NCBI RefSeq assembly: GCF_007741515.1 | Contig: NZ_CP036263.1 | Location: 5,381,178 to 5,445,177, forward strand | Origin: Adhaeretor mobilis | GTDB lineage: Bacteria > Planctomycetota > Planctomycetia > Pirellulales > Lacipirellulaceae | Direction: 5' to 3' | Length of the DNA: 64,000 nt | Part shown: positions 24,784-32,544 of the stretch, in pieces | Position numbering within the stretch: the stretch's first letter is position 1 | How the letters are laid out: each line of letters begins with the position of its first letter | The notes under the pieces: model-generated | Told to the model about the DNA's origin: nothing | Seen by the model: only the letters and a program-made list of their open reading frames with translations | The model's database searches: none | Made by a program: the position numbers and the translations under genes

Positions 24784-25833
24784 CTACTTTGTGGTAAACT
24801 CATCGCGTAAGAACTCTGCCGCCGCGTCCCACTGTTGGGCCGCCTTTTGAAAATCGACCTCCATGGCTCGCACCGTCTGCGGCGATTCGACGCGCGGCGA
24901 GTTCCTTACCGCCGGATTCAAGGGAATCTGTGCACTCGCACCTTCGGCAAGCATTTCCTCAACCTTTGGTGTGAGAAGAAACTCCACCAATCGCTGTGCG
25001 TCTTCCTGGTGCGGCGCTCCTTTCACCAAGGCAATCGTGTTGGGAATGAACAACGTACCCACCTCCTCGTTGCCCTGGTCGGGATAGACAATCGTTACCG
25101 GTTTTCCTGCGGAGAGCTCGATCAACGCATCGTCGGTATCGGTCAGCCCGAAAGCGATCTGCCCACTGCCCACGGCAAGGGCGACCTGTTTATTGCCGCT
25201 GAGGATCTTTGCGTTCGCAGCGACTTGGCTGAGGTATTCTTTCGCGCGATCTTCCCCCCAAGCGGCGAACAGGCAAGCGGCGTGGGTAGCCGTCGTCCCC
25301 GCTAGTGGCTTAGCGATGCCGCAGCGGGCTTTCCATTTTGGGTCGGCAAGAGCAAGGATTGTTGTCGGTCGTTCTTCCTTTGGAATAAGCTCCGTGTTCA
25401 CCAGCAGTACCCGCGCCCGCGCAGCCAACCCATGCCAGGTATGTTGGGGTGAACGATACTGAGCGGGAAACGCATTCGCATTCTTTGCTGCGTACGCTTG
25501 CAGCAACTCCGCTTGATCAAGTCGCAACGTGTTCACGACTTCGTTATTCCAAAACAGGTCGCAACGTGGACGTGCTCGTTCTGCGAGGATTGCCTGCGTG
25601 AGACCGACTGTCTTGGTGGACTCCGTATCGAATTTCGCGCGCACTGCAATTCCCGTTTGGCGCGTGAACTCATCAAATACCGGTTGCGAGAAGGGCTCGT
25701 CTAGCGCCGTGTAAACAACGACCTCACGCTTCTCTTGTGGCACACATCCGATAAAAAAAAACGCCGCTAGTAAAATCAGGCTCCACGTAGAGGCGCGTTT
25801 TCGCAGAGGTATTCTGGGGTGTTCTTCACGCAT
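24784..25833 (-). CDS. Iron(III)-type ABC transporter substrate-binding lipoprotein, orphan
   Basis: 349 residues. ATG 25833 has GGAG eight bases upstream and is preferred over a start ten residues earlier. A signal sequence with a lipobox-like IGC (LAAFFFIGCVPQ) suggests a lipoprotein. The body resembles FutA/FbpA-type iron-binding proteins (VVVYTALDEPFSQPVFDEF, FWNNEVVNTLRL, GIAKPLAGTT, FIPNTIALVKGAPH). In such systems it would deliver ferric iron to an inner-membrane permease, but no permease or ATPase is adjacent. The stop codon overlaps the end of a TAGGGTCC repeat. It may serve transporters encoded elsewhere or have another ligand; the exact metal is an inference. Confidence 0.85.
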   Translation of the reverse strand: MREEHPRIPLRKRASTWSLILLAAFFFIGCVPQEKREVVVYTALDEPFSQPVFDEFTRQTGIAVRAKFDTESTKTVGLTQAILAERARPRCDLFWNNEVVNTLRLDQAELLQAYAAKNANAFPAQYRSPQHTWHGLAARARVLLVNTELIPKEERPTTILALADPKWKARCGIAKPLAGTTATHAACLFAAWGEDRAKEYLSQVAANAKILSGNKQVALAVGSGQIAFGLTDTDDALIELSAGKPVTIVYPDQGNEEVGTLFIPNTIALVKGAPHQEDAQRLVEFLLTPKVEEMLAEGASAQIPLNPAVRNSPRVESPQTVRAMEVDFQKAAQQWDAAAEFLRDEFTTK

Positions 25834-26051
25834 CAAACTTGCTCCGAAAGTAGCTGGGATCACTGATAAATGCTAATTATGACCAATTTCATTGGCGATA
25901 ATCAATTTCAATTAACATTCCTGAGTTCCAATTGGCTCCGCGGAATCTCTGCGTAGAGCAGGAGACGCAAGAATTGCTACGTGCAGCTTTCCCGCTGGCA
26001 AGTTACAATATACCCTTATCTGGAACACCCTGCTCCCCGCTTTTAGGCTCG

Positions 26052-26792
26052 ATGAAATTAGTCCTGCTCGGCACCACTGGCTATCACCCTAACGATCGTC
26101 GTCAGACGGCGTGCTTGATGCTGCCTGAGTTGGGCGTGTTGCTCGACGCGGGGACGGCCATCTATCGGGCACGGCCGTTGATCGAAACCTCGCACCTCGA
26201 TATTTTTCTCACGCACGCGCATCTCGATCATTGTGTCGGGCTCACGTTCCTATTCGACGTGCTGTACGAAAAAAACGTCGAGCGCGTGACCGTCCATGGC
26301 GAGCCCGAGAAGCTCGCAGCGATTCGCGAACACTTGTTCTCTGAATTGCTGTTCCCTGTACTACCGCCGATCGACATGCAATCGATCGCCAAGAACGTCG
26401 AACTGGCCGACGGTGGAAAACTTACCCACTTTTCCCTAGAGCATCCCGGCGGTTCTATCGGCTACCGCATTGATTGGCCTGATCGCTCAATGGCCTACGT
26501 AACCGATACTGTAGCCGATACGAAGGCGGATTATCTCGAAGAAATCGCTGGCGTAGATTTGCTGATCCACGAATGCTATTTCGATGATAGCCAAGAAGAG
26601 CAAGCCGTGCTCACCGGCCACAGTTGCCTTACCCCAGTCGTGGAAGTCGCCAAGAAGGCGAACGTGGGGCGATTAGTGTTAGTCCATATCAATCCCCTGT
26701 TTGCTGATGACGGAGAGTTGGATATCGCAGGGGCGCGGAAGATTTTTGCGAAGACCGAAATTGGTGTTGATGGAATGGTTCTAGAGTTCTGA
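26052..26792 (+). CDS. Metallo-beta-lactamase-fold hydrolase (ribonuclease Z-like)
   Basis: 246 residues. The ATG at 26052 begins MKLVLLGTTGYHPNDRRQTA, a ribonuclease Z-type start; upstream in-frame sequence is not convincing. The metal site THAHLDHCVGLTFLFD matches HxHxDH, and later LIHECYFDD, TGHS and LVLVHINP supply the remaining ligands. Cytoplasmic, no signal peptide. Such proteins include tRNA 3'-processing ribonucleases and phosphodiesterases; the exosite of true RNase Z is not obvious, so a general hydrolase call is safer. It lies divergently from the binding-protein gene. Confidence 0.88.
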   Translation: MKLVLLGTTGYHPNDRRQTACLMLPELGVLLDAGTAIYRARPLIETSHLDIFLTHAHLDHCVGLTFLFDVLYEKNVERVTVHGEPEKLAAIREHLFSELLFPVLPPIDMQSIAKNVELADGGKLTHFSLEHPGGSIGYRIDWPDRSMAYVTDTVADTKADYLEEIAGVDLLIHECYFDDSQEEQAVLTGHSCLTPVVEVAKKANVGRLVLVHINPLFADDGELDIAGARKIFAKTEIGVDGMVLEF

Positions 26793-26823
26793 AAAATGTT
26801 CTTCCGGCTCAGCGGCTCCCAGC

Positions 26824-27230
26824 ATGTCATTCCGACCGAGCCCTAGCGACTGAGGAATCCAGACTAAACTCTTGTTGAGCCTCCATGCGTGAATACTACA
26901 CTTACATTCTCGCTAACAAGAATCGACGCCTCTACGTAGGCGTGACTGGTAATCTCGAACAACGCATTTACCAGCACAAGTACAAACTCGTCGAAGGCTT
27001 TGCAAAGAAGTACGGGATGACATCGCTCGTGTGGTACGAACGGTTCCACGATGTGAACGAGGCCATCGAAGCAGAAAAACGCATCAAGGGATGGAGGCGT
27101 GAGAAGAAGTTAGCACTTATCAAAGAAGTGAACCCTGATTGGCTTGATTTGGCGACGGATTGGGGAATTGAATACCAACCTTGAGTCCGGGCCGGATTCC
27201 TCAGTCGTTCGACTCCTTTCGGAATGACAT
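26824..27230. mobile_element. GIY-YIG cassette with 37-bp imperfect inverted ends
   Basis: The left end begins ATGTCATTCCGA and closes with CGACTGAGGAATCC (26824-26860). The right end, 27194-27230, is its inverted counterpart: the outer 12 and inner 14 bases match exactly, the 11 between do not. The only cargo is the small nuclease gene. A shorter relative without cargo lies at 60388-60488. Confidence 0.65.
26885..27184 (+). CDS. GIY-YIG nuclease superfamily protein
   Basis: 99 residues, starting MREYYTYILANKNRR. The family core YTYIL...LYVGVTGNLEQRIYQHK gives the GIY-YIG-type motif with the catalytic arginine in QRI and a later glutamate (EAIEAEKRIKGW). Members of this UvrC-N-like small group cut DNA and are often stand-alone. 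The gene lies inside inverted repeats, so it may recognise or move them. No signal peptide. The length is complete for the small family. Its context is a palindromic cassette between the MBL hydrolase and the monooxygenase. Confidence 0.93.
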   Translation: MREYYTYILANKNRRLYVGVTGNLEQRIYQHKYKLVEGFAKKYGMTSLVWYERFHDVNEAIEAEKRIKGWRREKKLALIKEVNPDWLDLATDWGIEYQP

Positions 27231-27263
27231 GATGGTGTATCGCTCGGTAGAAATGGCTATCGC

Positions 27264-28598
27264 CTAACCCAATCGCCGAATTAACTTCTTCAGCCGCTTC
27301 TGATACCCATAGTGCTCGACCTCCAGCCGGTGCCGCGGCGACTTCTTGTACTGTACGCCACTGGACAGATCTGCCGCACCGTTGCTCTTGAGCCTGCGAA
27401 ACCACTCAGCCTGTGATAGTTTCTTCTGCATGGCAAGCAGATACTTCGCCACCAATTGCGATTGATAATCTACTAACCCCCACTGGCCGCTGTCTGGTTG
27501 AATTAAACCGATGCAAAACAGATCGTCGCGCTCGGGGTGAAACACGTTGAGGAACAGCTCCGGCGCGCCGCGTTGCCAGTTGAGATGTTGCTGCTCGACA
27601 AATGGGAAACTCACCAGGAACCCGGTCGCGTAGATCACCAAGTCGAACTCCGCGCGACTACCATCCATAAACTCGACTTCGAGCCCGTCAAAGCGTTTGA
27701 CATCTCCTCGCAACTCGAGATTCCCATGCCCCACGTGATGATGGATCTGTGAGTTAATCACCGGGTGGGTTTCAAACAGTCGATGGTCAGGCCGCGGCAC
27801 GCCGGTTCGCTCGGCCGGTCCAAGTGTCAAATGCGTGACCCCACGAGCGGCTAGACGGCGGAACCACAGCGGCAAGCGTAGCCACTGGAGCAGCTCGTTA
27901 CATTGGTCGATCGGTTTGCCACGGAAAAACTTCGGTAGCACAGGGTAATTGCGCCGCGTGCTGAGGACGGCGCGATCCGCATGAATGGCGGCCTCCACAG
28001 CCAAATCGCACCCGGAGTTCCCGCCGCCAACCACCAGCACGCGCTTGCCGTGCAGGGCGTCGGGCGTTTTGTACTCACTGGAGTGCAGCACTTCGCCGGC
28101 GAACCGGCCCCCCCGCTCTAGCCAACTTTCCTCAGGCCAACGGGGATTCCAGTTGTGCCCGTTGGCGATTACTACGCCACAGTAATGTCGCACCTCGCCG
28201 CTGTTGAGTTCGACCTGCCAGCCTTGTTCACCACTGCCTGTGGGCTCCAGCCTCTTCACCGCTGTATCGAACTGAATATGCTCTCGCAAGCCAAAGTGCG
28301 CCGCGTAGGCCTGAAAGTATTGCCACACGAGCTCACGCCCAGGATACGGCGGATAATCCTCGGGCATGGGGAAGTCGGTGAATTCCGTGAGTCGTTTAGA
28401 AGAGATGAGATGCGTGGAGGCATACACGCTGCTGGCCGGCTTGCCGTAGTACCAGTTGCCGCCGATGTCATCCTCGCGTTCTAGGCAATCGAACGGAATG
28501 CCCGCCTCGAGGAAATTCTTGGCCGCAGCAAGCCCCGACGAGCCCGCGCCCAGAATGCAGAATTTCTCTTCGGTGGGGATTTTCGTCGCGGCAGGCAT
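27264..28598 (-). CDS. Flavin-containing monooxygenase-like oxidoreductase
   Basis: 444 residues. Two nucleotide motifs are visible: FAD-binding CILGAGSSGLAAA at residue 14 and NADPH-binding VLVVGGGNSGCDLA near residue 185. Between them sits the class B fingerprint FAGEVLHSSEYKT, close to the FxGxxxHxxxY motif of flavin monooxygenases. Such enzymes put oxygen on nucleophilic N or S atoms or do Baeyer-Villiger oxidation. No signal peptide, so cytoplasmic. The substrate is unknown and the neighbours do not help. Single gene, downstream of the cassette. Confidence 0.93.
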   Translation of the reverse strand: MPAATKIPTEEKFCILGAGSSGLAAAKNFLEAGIPFDCLEREDDIGGNWYYGKPASSVYASTHLISSKRLTEFTDFPMPEDYPPYPGRELVWQYFQAYAAHFGLREHIQFDTAVKRLEPTGSGEQGWQVELNSGEVRHYCGVVIANGHNWNPRWPEESWLERGGRFAGEVLHSSEYKTPDALHGKRVLVVGGGNSGCDLAVEAAIHADRAVLSTRRNYPVLPKFFRGKPIDQCNELLQWLRLPLWFRRLAARGVTHLTLGPAERTGVPRPDHRLFETHPVINSQIHHHVGHGNLELRGDVKRFDGLEVEFMDGSRAEFDLVIYATGFLVSFPFVEQQHLNWQRGAPELFLNVFHPERDDLFCIGLIQPDSGQWGLVDYQSQLVAKYLLAMQKKLSQAEWFRRLKSNGAADLSSGVQYKKSPRHRLEVEHYGYQKRLKKLIRRLG

Positions 28599-28797
28599 CC
28601 CCCCACTTCTAATTGGAACCGCGTGGGACGCCTAGAGCGCCCAGTCGTTTTCCTGCAAAGTTATTAGTGCGGCTGACTCGGAATTACGCCATTTCCATGG
28701 ACAGGATGAGCGGGATCGGGCTTCGGGGGCAATCTCTGCCCCTAGCTCCGTGCCCTCCTGTCCGGCCTTCGTGCAATTCCGTGCTTTGCTGAGCAAG

Positions 28798-29769
28798 CTA
28801 CTTTGCGGCTTCCTCAGCGGCTCGTTGCTTGGGATCGTATCGTTTCAAGTTGATCGTCTGCTTGATAACTTGATTGATGTTCTGTCCGCCAGCGGTGATC
28901 GTGAGGTTCATGTCCTGGTTGATCATCGACTGCGCGAGGAAGCCTGCATCGCGATCAAAAAGGATTTCGCCGGATGACTTCTGATCCTTAATGGCGACTT
29001 GCGCGCCCTGGGCACCGGCACCATCTCCGAAGGCTAGCTTCAAACTTGGCTTGAACACGGCATACTGCTTACCGTCAACTTCTTTGGAGCCTTCGTAGGT
29101 GTAAGTCGTCTCGATGGTTTGCTTACCGAACATGGGGTTCTTATTCTCGACCTTGTTGCTCCAGTTTTGGCCTTCCTTCAACTCACCCTCGGGGAAGTAC
29201 AGCGAACCCTGGCGGATGAGTTGTTCGAAGCCCTTCTTACTGGCAAGGTCGCCCATCATGGCTGCGCCGGGTGACTCTTGCATTTTCTTCAACAACTCTT
29301 CCGGCACATCGACTTCGGTGATTTTTCCTTGTGGTGTCATCGTGACTTTGAAAGCCGAGGAGGTGAGCGCTTTCACCAATGGGGCTAGCTGCGCGCCGAA
29401 GCCTTCGGGTTCCTTCTCGTCGGCCGAGTCCACGGCGATGTTTTGGCCGCCGGGACCCTTGATGTCCATCTTCATGCGATTGATTTTTTGCTCGACAACG
29501 GCGTTGCCCTTCTCGTCCAGACCCTCGACTTTCCAGGTCGTGTCGATGAACGTGCCGATGCTGGTGTCCATCTTGCCCGCCTGGCCCATGTCCATACTCA
29601 TGTTCATGTCCTGAGTCATCTCGTAATGATGCTCGTCGCCAGGAGTGAACTTCCAAACAAATGTGGCTGGCGGAGCTGCGGTGGCCGTTGCTTGAGCCGC
29701 TGCGTGGGTCGGCATCGAAACGAGAAGAGCAAAAAGAATCGCGACGCTAGCGTTGATGAAGCTTGACAT
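28798..29769 (-). CDS. Secreted protein, DUF6263-like
   Basis: 323 residues with a signal peptide (VAILFALLVSMPTHAAAQ). The mature part is hydrophilic, with a methionine-rich segment (MTQDMNMSMDMGQAGKMD) and phrases typical of the DUF6263 group of planctomycete proteins (TWKVEGLDEKGNAVVEQKI, SSGEILFDRDAGFLAQS). The group has no assigned function; beta-sheet lipocalin-like shape is possible. It stands alone with spaces of about 200 bases on either side. The methionine cluster could bind copper, but this is speculation from composition. Confidence 0.8.
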   Translation of the reverse strand: MSSFINASVAILFALLVSMPTHAAAQATATAAPPATFVWKFTPGDEHHYEMTQDMNMSMDMGQAGKMDTSIGTFIDTTWKVEGLDEKGNAVVEQKINRMKMDIKGPGGQNIAVDSADEKEPEGFGAQLAPLVKALTSSAFKVTMTPQGKITEVDVPEELLKKMQESPGAAMMGDLASKKGFEQLIRQGSLYFPEGELKEGQNWSNKVENKNPMFGKQTIETTYTYEGSKEVDGKQYAVFKPSLKLAFGDGAGAQGAQVAIKDQKSSGEILFDRDAGFLAQSMINQDMNLTITAGGQNINQVIKQTINLKRYDPKQRAAEEAAK

Positions 29770-29984
29770 GAAGGGTCCTTACGTTTGGTCTCTGAGATAG
29801 TGTCCCTGGAATTGGGGGCCTCAGATTGATCGGTGCGCGGCGAGCATTACGCCACGGTCATTTCTTTACGTATTATGAGGGCCCTGGGGTCGCTGGGAAA
29901 CCGCAAAAACACTCTGCGAAGGGGGAAGGACCTTCCACAGTCTCAATCAGGGCGGGCAGGAAGGAAAGAAACTTGCGTATTCGA

Positions 29985-30692
29985 CTACTCGAGACTCAGT
30001 GACTCGCCCGGAGAGAGCACAAATGGCTCGGCAGCAGTTTGCTCGCGGACTTCCTCGGCCCAAGCCTTGGCATCCTGTTCAATCGGCGGCCACGTGTTGT
30101 AGTGGCAGGGCAATACTTGTCGGGCACCAAGGAACTTGACTGCTTCTACCGCGTCAGCGGGGCCCATCGTGAATTGATCGCCAATGGGCAACACGGCGAG
30201 ATCGAGACCGCCCGCAGCCTTTGCACTCAGACCGATGAGTTTCATGTCGAGGAACAAACTTGTGTCGCCGGCGAAGTAGAGTCGCTTGCCGTCGATCTCC
30301 AGCAAGAATCCGCCTGCCGTACCGCCGTAGGAACCGTCAGGCAGGCTGGAACTGTGATGCGCGAGCGTTTGAGTGACGTGACCGAAGGGTAGATCGTAGC
30401 CACCGCCTGTGTTCAGAGCGACGACTCTATCTTCGGCAATACCCTCACGCTTGAGCCACTCGACAATTTCAAAGTTCGCTACGACCGTGGCGCCGGTGCG
30501 AGTAGCAATTGCCACGGCATCGGCCACATGATCGAAGTGCCCGTGCGTGAGCAGAATGAAATCTGCGTCAACCTCATCAGCGGAAATCGGCGCAACGGGG
30601 GAATCCGTAAGGAATGGATCAAGCAGCAGCCTGTGGCTGCCGGTGTCAATCGTGAATGTCGAGTGGCCGAGCCACGTGATTTCGAGGGGCAT
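29985..30692 (-). CDS. UPF0173-type metal-dependent hydrolase
   Basis: 235 residues from ATG 30692 (MPLEITWLGHSTFTIDTG). The typical MBL motif LLTHGHFDHVADAVAIA is followed by LAHHSSS, GFLLEIDGKRLYFAGDTSLF and VLPCHYNTW, all diagnostic of UPF0173 (YtkL-like) proteins. The substrate is not known in the family. An N-terminal in-frame extension to 30809 is repeat-derived (CVTTRERGNELR) and should not be included. Cytoplasmic. It lies downstream of pgi on the same strand, with a MITE-like element between them. Confidence 0.92.
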   Translation of the reverse strand: MPLEITWLGHSTFTIDTGSHRLLLDPFLTDSPVAPISADEVDADFILLTHGHFDHVADAVAIATRTGATVVANFEIVEWLKREGIAEDRVVALNTGGGYDLPFGHVTQTLAHHSSSLPDGSYGGTAGGFLLEIDGKRLYFAGDTSLFLDMKLIGLSAKAAGGLDLAVLPIGDQFTMGPADAVEAVKFLGARQVLPCHYNTWPPIEQDAKAWAEEVREQTAAEPFVLSPGESLSLE

Positions 30693-30719
30693 AGTAGTTT
30701 CTCGTTTGCGGTTTCTCAA

Positions 30720-30887
30720 CTCGTTCCCACGCTCCCGCGTGGTAACGCACGATTCCGACGCTCCTGCGTCGATGCACAACAATTGTTTGTCCAGTTGAGT
30801 CAGGCCCAAACCGGAGCAAGACAGCGATTCAGAAACGCCGCAGGAGCGGTTGGATACCCCGTTCCCACGCGGGAGCGAGGGAACGAG
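30720..30887. repeat. MITE-like element, copy 2
   Basis: About 168 bp with the same terminal inverted repeats as the copy at 11463 (CTCGTTCCCACGCTCCCGCG left; the inverted form right), the CCGCAGGAGCGG and GACGCTCCTGCGTC subterminal hairpins, and the opposite orientation. A fragment of the same family is at 15931-15960. It sits between the hydrolase and pgi. Confidence 0.85.
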
Positions 30888-30901
30888 GAAACAACTAATA
30901 T

Positions 30902-32311
30902 TCAGCTACGCAAGATCGCGTTCATGTTGTTCTTGTACGCTTCCACCCCAGGTTGCCCGTAAGGGTTGATACCAATGAGGCGACCCTCGGAAACCGTCGC
31001 GAGCATCAGCATTTGGAATAGTTGGCCTATCGTGTGCTCGTTCACACTCGGCAGATGCAGGTCGGCCGTGGGGCGATTATCGTCGCGGTAGGCTTGATTA
31101 GTGCCTTTGGTGGCGGCGTCGAGCACATCGACCAGCGTCTTGTCGGCCAGCTCATTGAGCTGATCTTGGTTGTTGTCGCTTTTGCCGATTTCGATTTCGT
31201 CACGCTGGAACTTATCGACGATCAGGTTCGTGACTAGCTTGTCACGCTTGCCCTCCTGATGCTGTTGCCCGCGACTGTGCAGATCGCGTGTATTGACGAC
31301 CGTGAGCGGCATAGCACCCCGTTCTTGCTTGCCAAGGCTTTCAGAAAGGAGTTGGTCGTACCACAAGCCGACCGATTCCAGCTGCTTGCCCCAGGTGGTA
31401 AGCAGGCGGATGTCGCAGCCTCGCTTGGTTTCTAACAGATGACAAACGCCGACGTATTGCAGCACAAGATTCTCGTCCGCGTGTGTGTTTCGGAAATGCT
31501 CATTCATGGCATCGGCACCTTCGAGCAACTTCACGATATCCAGCCCCATGATGGCGGCTGGCAACAGGCCGACGGCCGAAAGCACGGAGAATCGCCCACC
31601 CACGCCATCGGGCACGGCGAAGATGTCAGGACATCCGAGCGCGGTAGCCAGATCGAAGAGCTTGCCGCTTTTGCCCGTGACGGGAATCACGCGCTGGGCG
31701 ACCTTCGCGGGATCGTCATCGCAGGCATCGCTGAGCTTTTCGAGCAGGATGCGGAACGCGGCGGCGGTTTCCAGGGTGCCACCGCTTTTGCTGATGACGG
31801 CGATACCCCACTGGTCGGCAATGCCGCCCCCTTCGTCCGGGTAGAGTAAATCGAACAGACCACGCAGCGCGTCGTTATCGACGTTATTCCCCTCGAAGGT
31901 GATGCGTGGTCGGCCGCCACGGCGATCGCGCGGCAGTTCGTTGTAGTAGGGATGACAACAAGCCTCCATCAGTGCCCGTGCGCCCATGTACGAACCGCCG
32001 ATGCCGAGGGAGACCACGCGATCGACCAGGCCGGCGAGGCGATCTGCGGCGACTTGGATACGTCCGATCTCGCTGTCCGCGCCACGATTGCGATACTCGG
32101 ATAGCAACCGCCCAGGCAATTCGTGAAAACCAGCATCGAAGGGCACTTTGTCCTCGGGCGTAACGCCATCGGCCCAGAGTTGGGACTCAGCGAGCACTTC
32201 GTCGCGGACTTCTTCGAGTTGATTGACCATGCCGGCCAGGTCGTCCGGGGTGATGCCATTCTCAGGCAACATCACGCCGGCGGGGTCGTAGGAAAGCAGT
32301 GGATCGGACAT
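30902..32311 (-). CDS. pgi: Glucose-6-phosphate isomerase
   Basis: 469 residues. It interconverts glucose-6-phosphate and fructose-6-phosphate. The start ATG at 32311 has AAGGAA upstream; the in-frame start eight codons earlier belongs to a TAGGGTCC repeat. Diagnostic parts: SLGIGGSYMGARAL, ISKSGGTLETAAAF, VGGRFSVLSAVGLLPAA and the C-terminal GQPGVEAYKNNM. Cytoplasmic. The family members in planctomycetes are close to bacterial PGI of this length. It opposes apgM, so both may share the intergenic region for expression. Neighbouring glycolytic genes glgA and galT lie elsewhere in the window. Confidence 0.96.
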   Translation of the reverse strand: MSDPLLSYDPAGVMLPENGITPDDLAGMVNQLEEVRDEVLAESQLWADGVTPEDKVPFDAGFHELPGRLLSEYRNRGADSEIGRIQVAADRLAGLVDRVVSLGIGGSYMGARALMEACCHPYYNELPRDRRGGRPRITFEGNNVDNDALRGLFDLLYPDEGGGIADQWGIAVISKSGGTLETAAAFRILLEKLSDACDDDPAKVAQRVIPVTGKSGKLFDLATALGCPDIFAVPDGVGGRFSVLSAVGLLPAAIMGLDIVKLLEGADAMNEHFRNTHADENLVLQYVGVCHLLETKRGCDIRLLTTWGKQLESVGLWYDQLLSESLGKQERGAMPLTVVNTRDLHSRGQQHQEGKRDKLVTNLIVDKFQRDEIEIGKSDNNQDQLNELADKTLVDVLDAATKGTNQAYRDDNRPTADLHLPSVNEHTIGQLFQMLMLATVSEGRLIGINPYGQPGVEAYKNNMNAILRS

Positions 32312-32323
32312 TCGAGTTTCCTT

Positions 32324-32344
32324 AGTAGGGTCCACTGTGCGGAC
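32324..32344. repeat. TAGGGTCCAC repeat between pgi and apgM
   Basis: TAGGGTCCACTGTGCGGACC is one base different from the copy at 23106. It overlaps the false N-terminal extension of pgi. Confidence 0.65.
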
Positions 32345-32462
32345 CGTTGGTTGCTAGTCAATCACCTAATCGTCACCATTCCTTACTCAGTGGCAAGAGC
32401 CCACCGGTGACGGCTGGCCTCTCACACGCTAAAATCGCATGCTGACACTTTACCAGCTAGCG

Positions 32463-32498
32463 GGCGAGCCCCTACCCCCCTATGAGCCAGGGCTCGCC
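32463..32498. promoter_or_regulatory. Hairpin upstream of apgM
   Basis: GGCGAGCCC (32463-32471) and GGGCTCGCC (32490-32498) form a 9-bp stem, just before the heptamer array. It lies in the leader of apgM. Confidence 0.5.
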
Positions 32499-32509
32499 GG
32501 CCCTTCTTA

Positions 32510-32544
32510 CTCCCCACTGTCTCCTGTCCCCTGCCGACTTACTT
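32510..32544. repeat. Heptamer tandem array abutting the apgM start codon
   Basis: CTCCCCA, CTGTCTC, CTGTCCC, CTGCCGA, CTTACTT run in register right up to the ATG at 32545. It leaves no Shine-Dalgarno sequence. Same type as the array at 10566. Confidence 0.8.
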
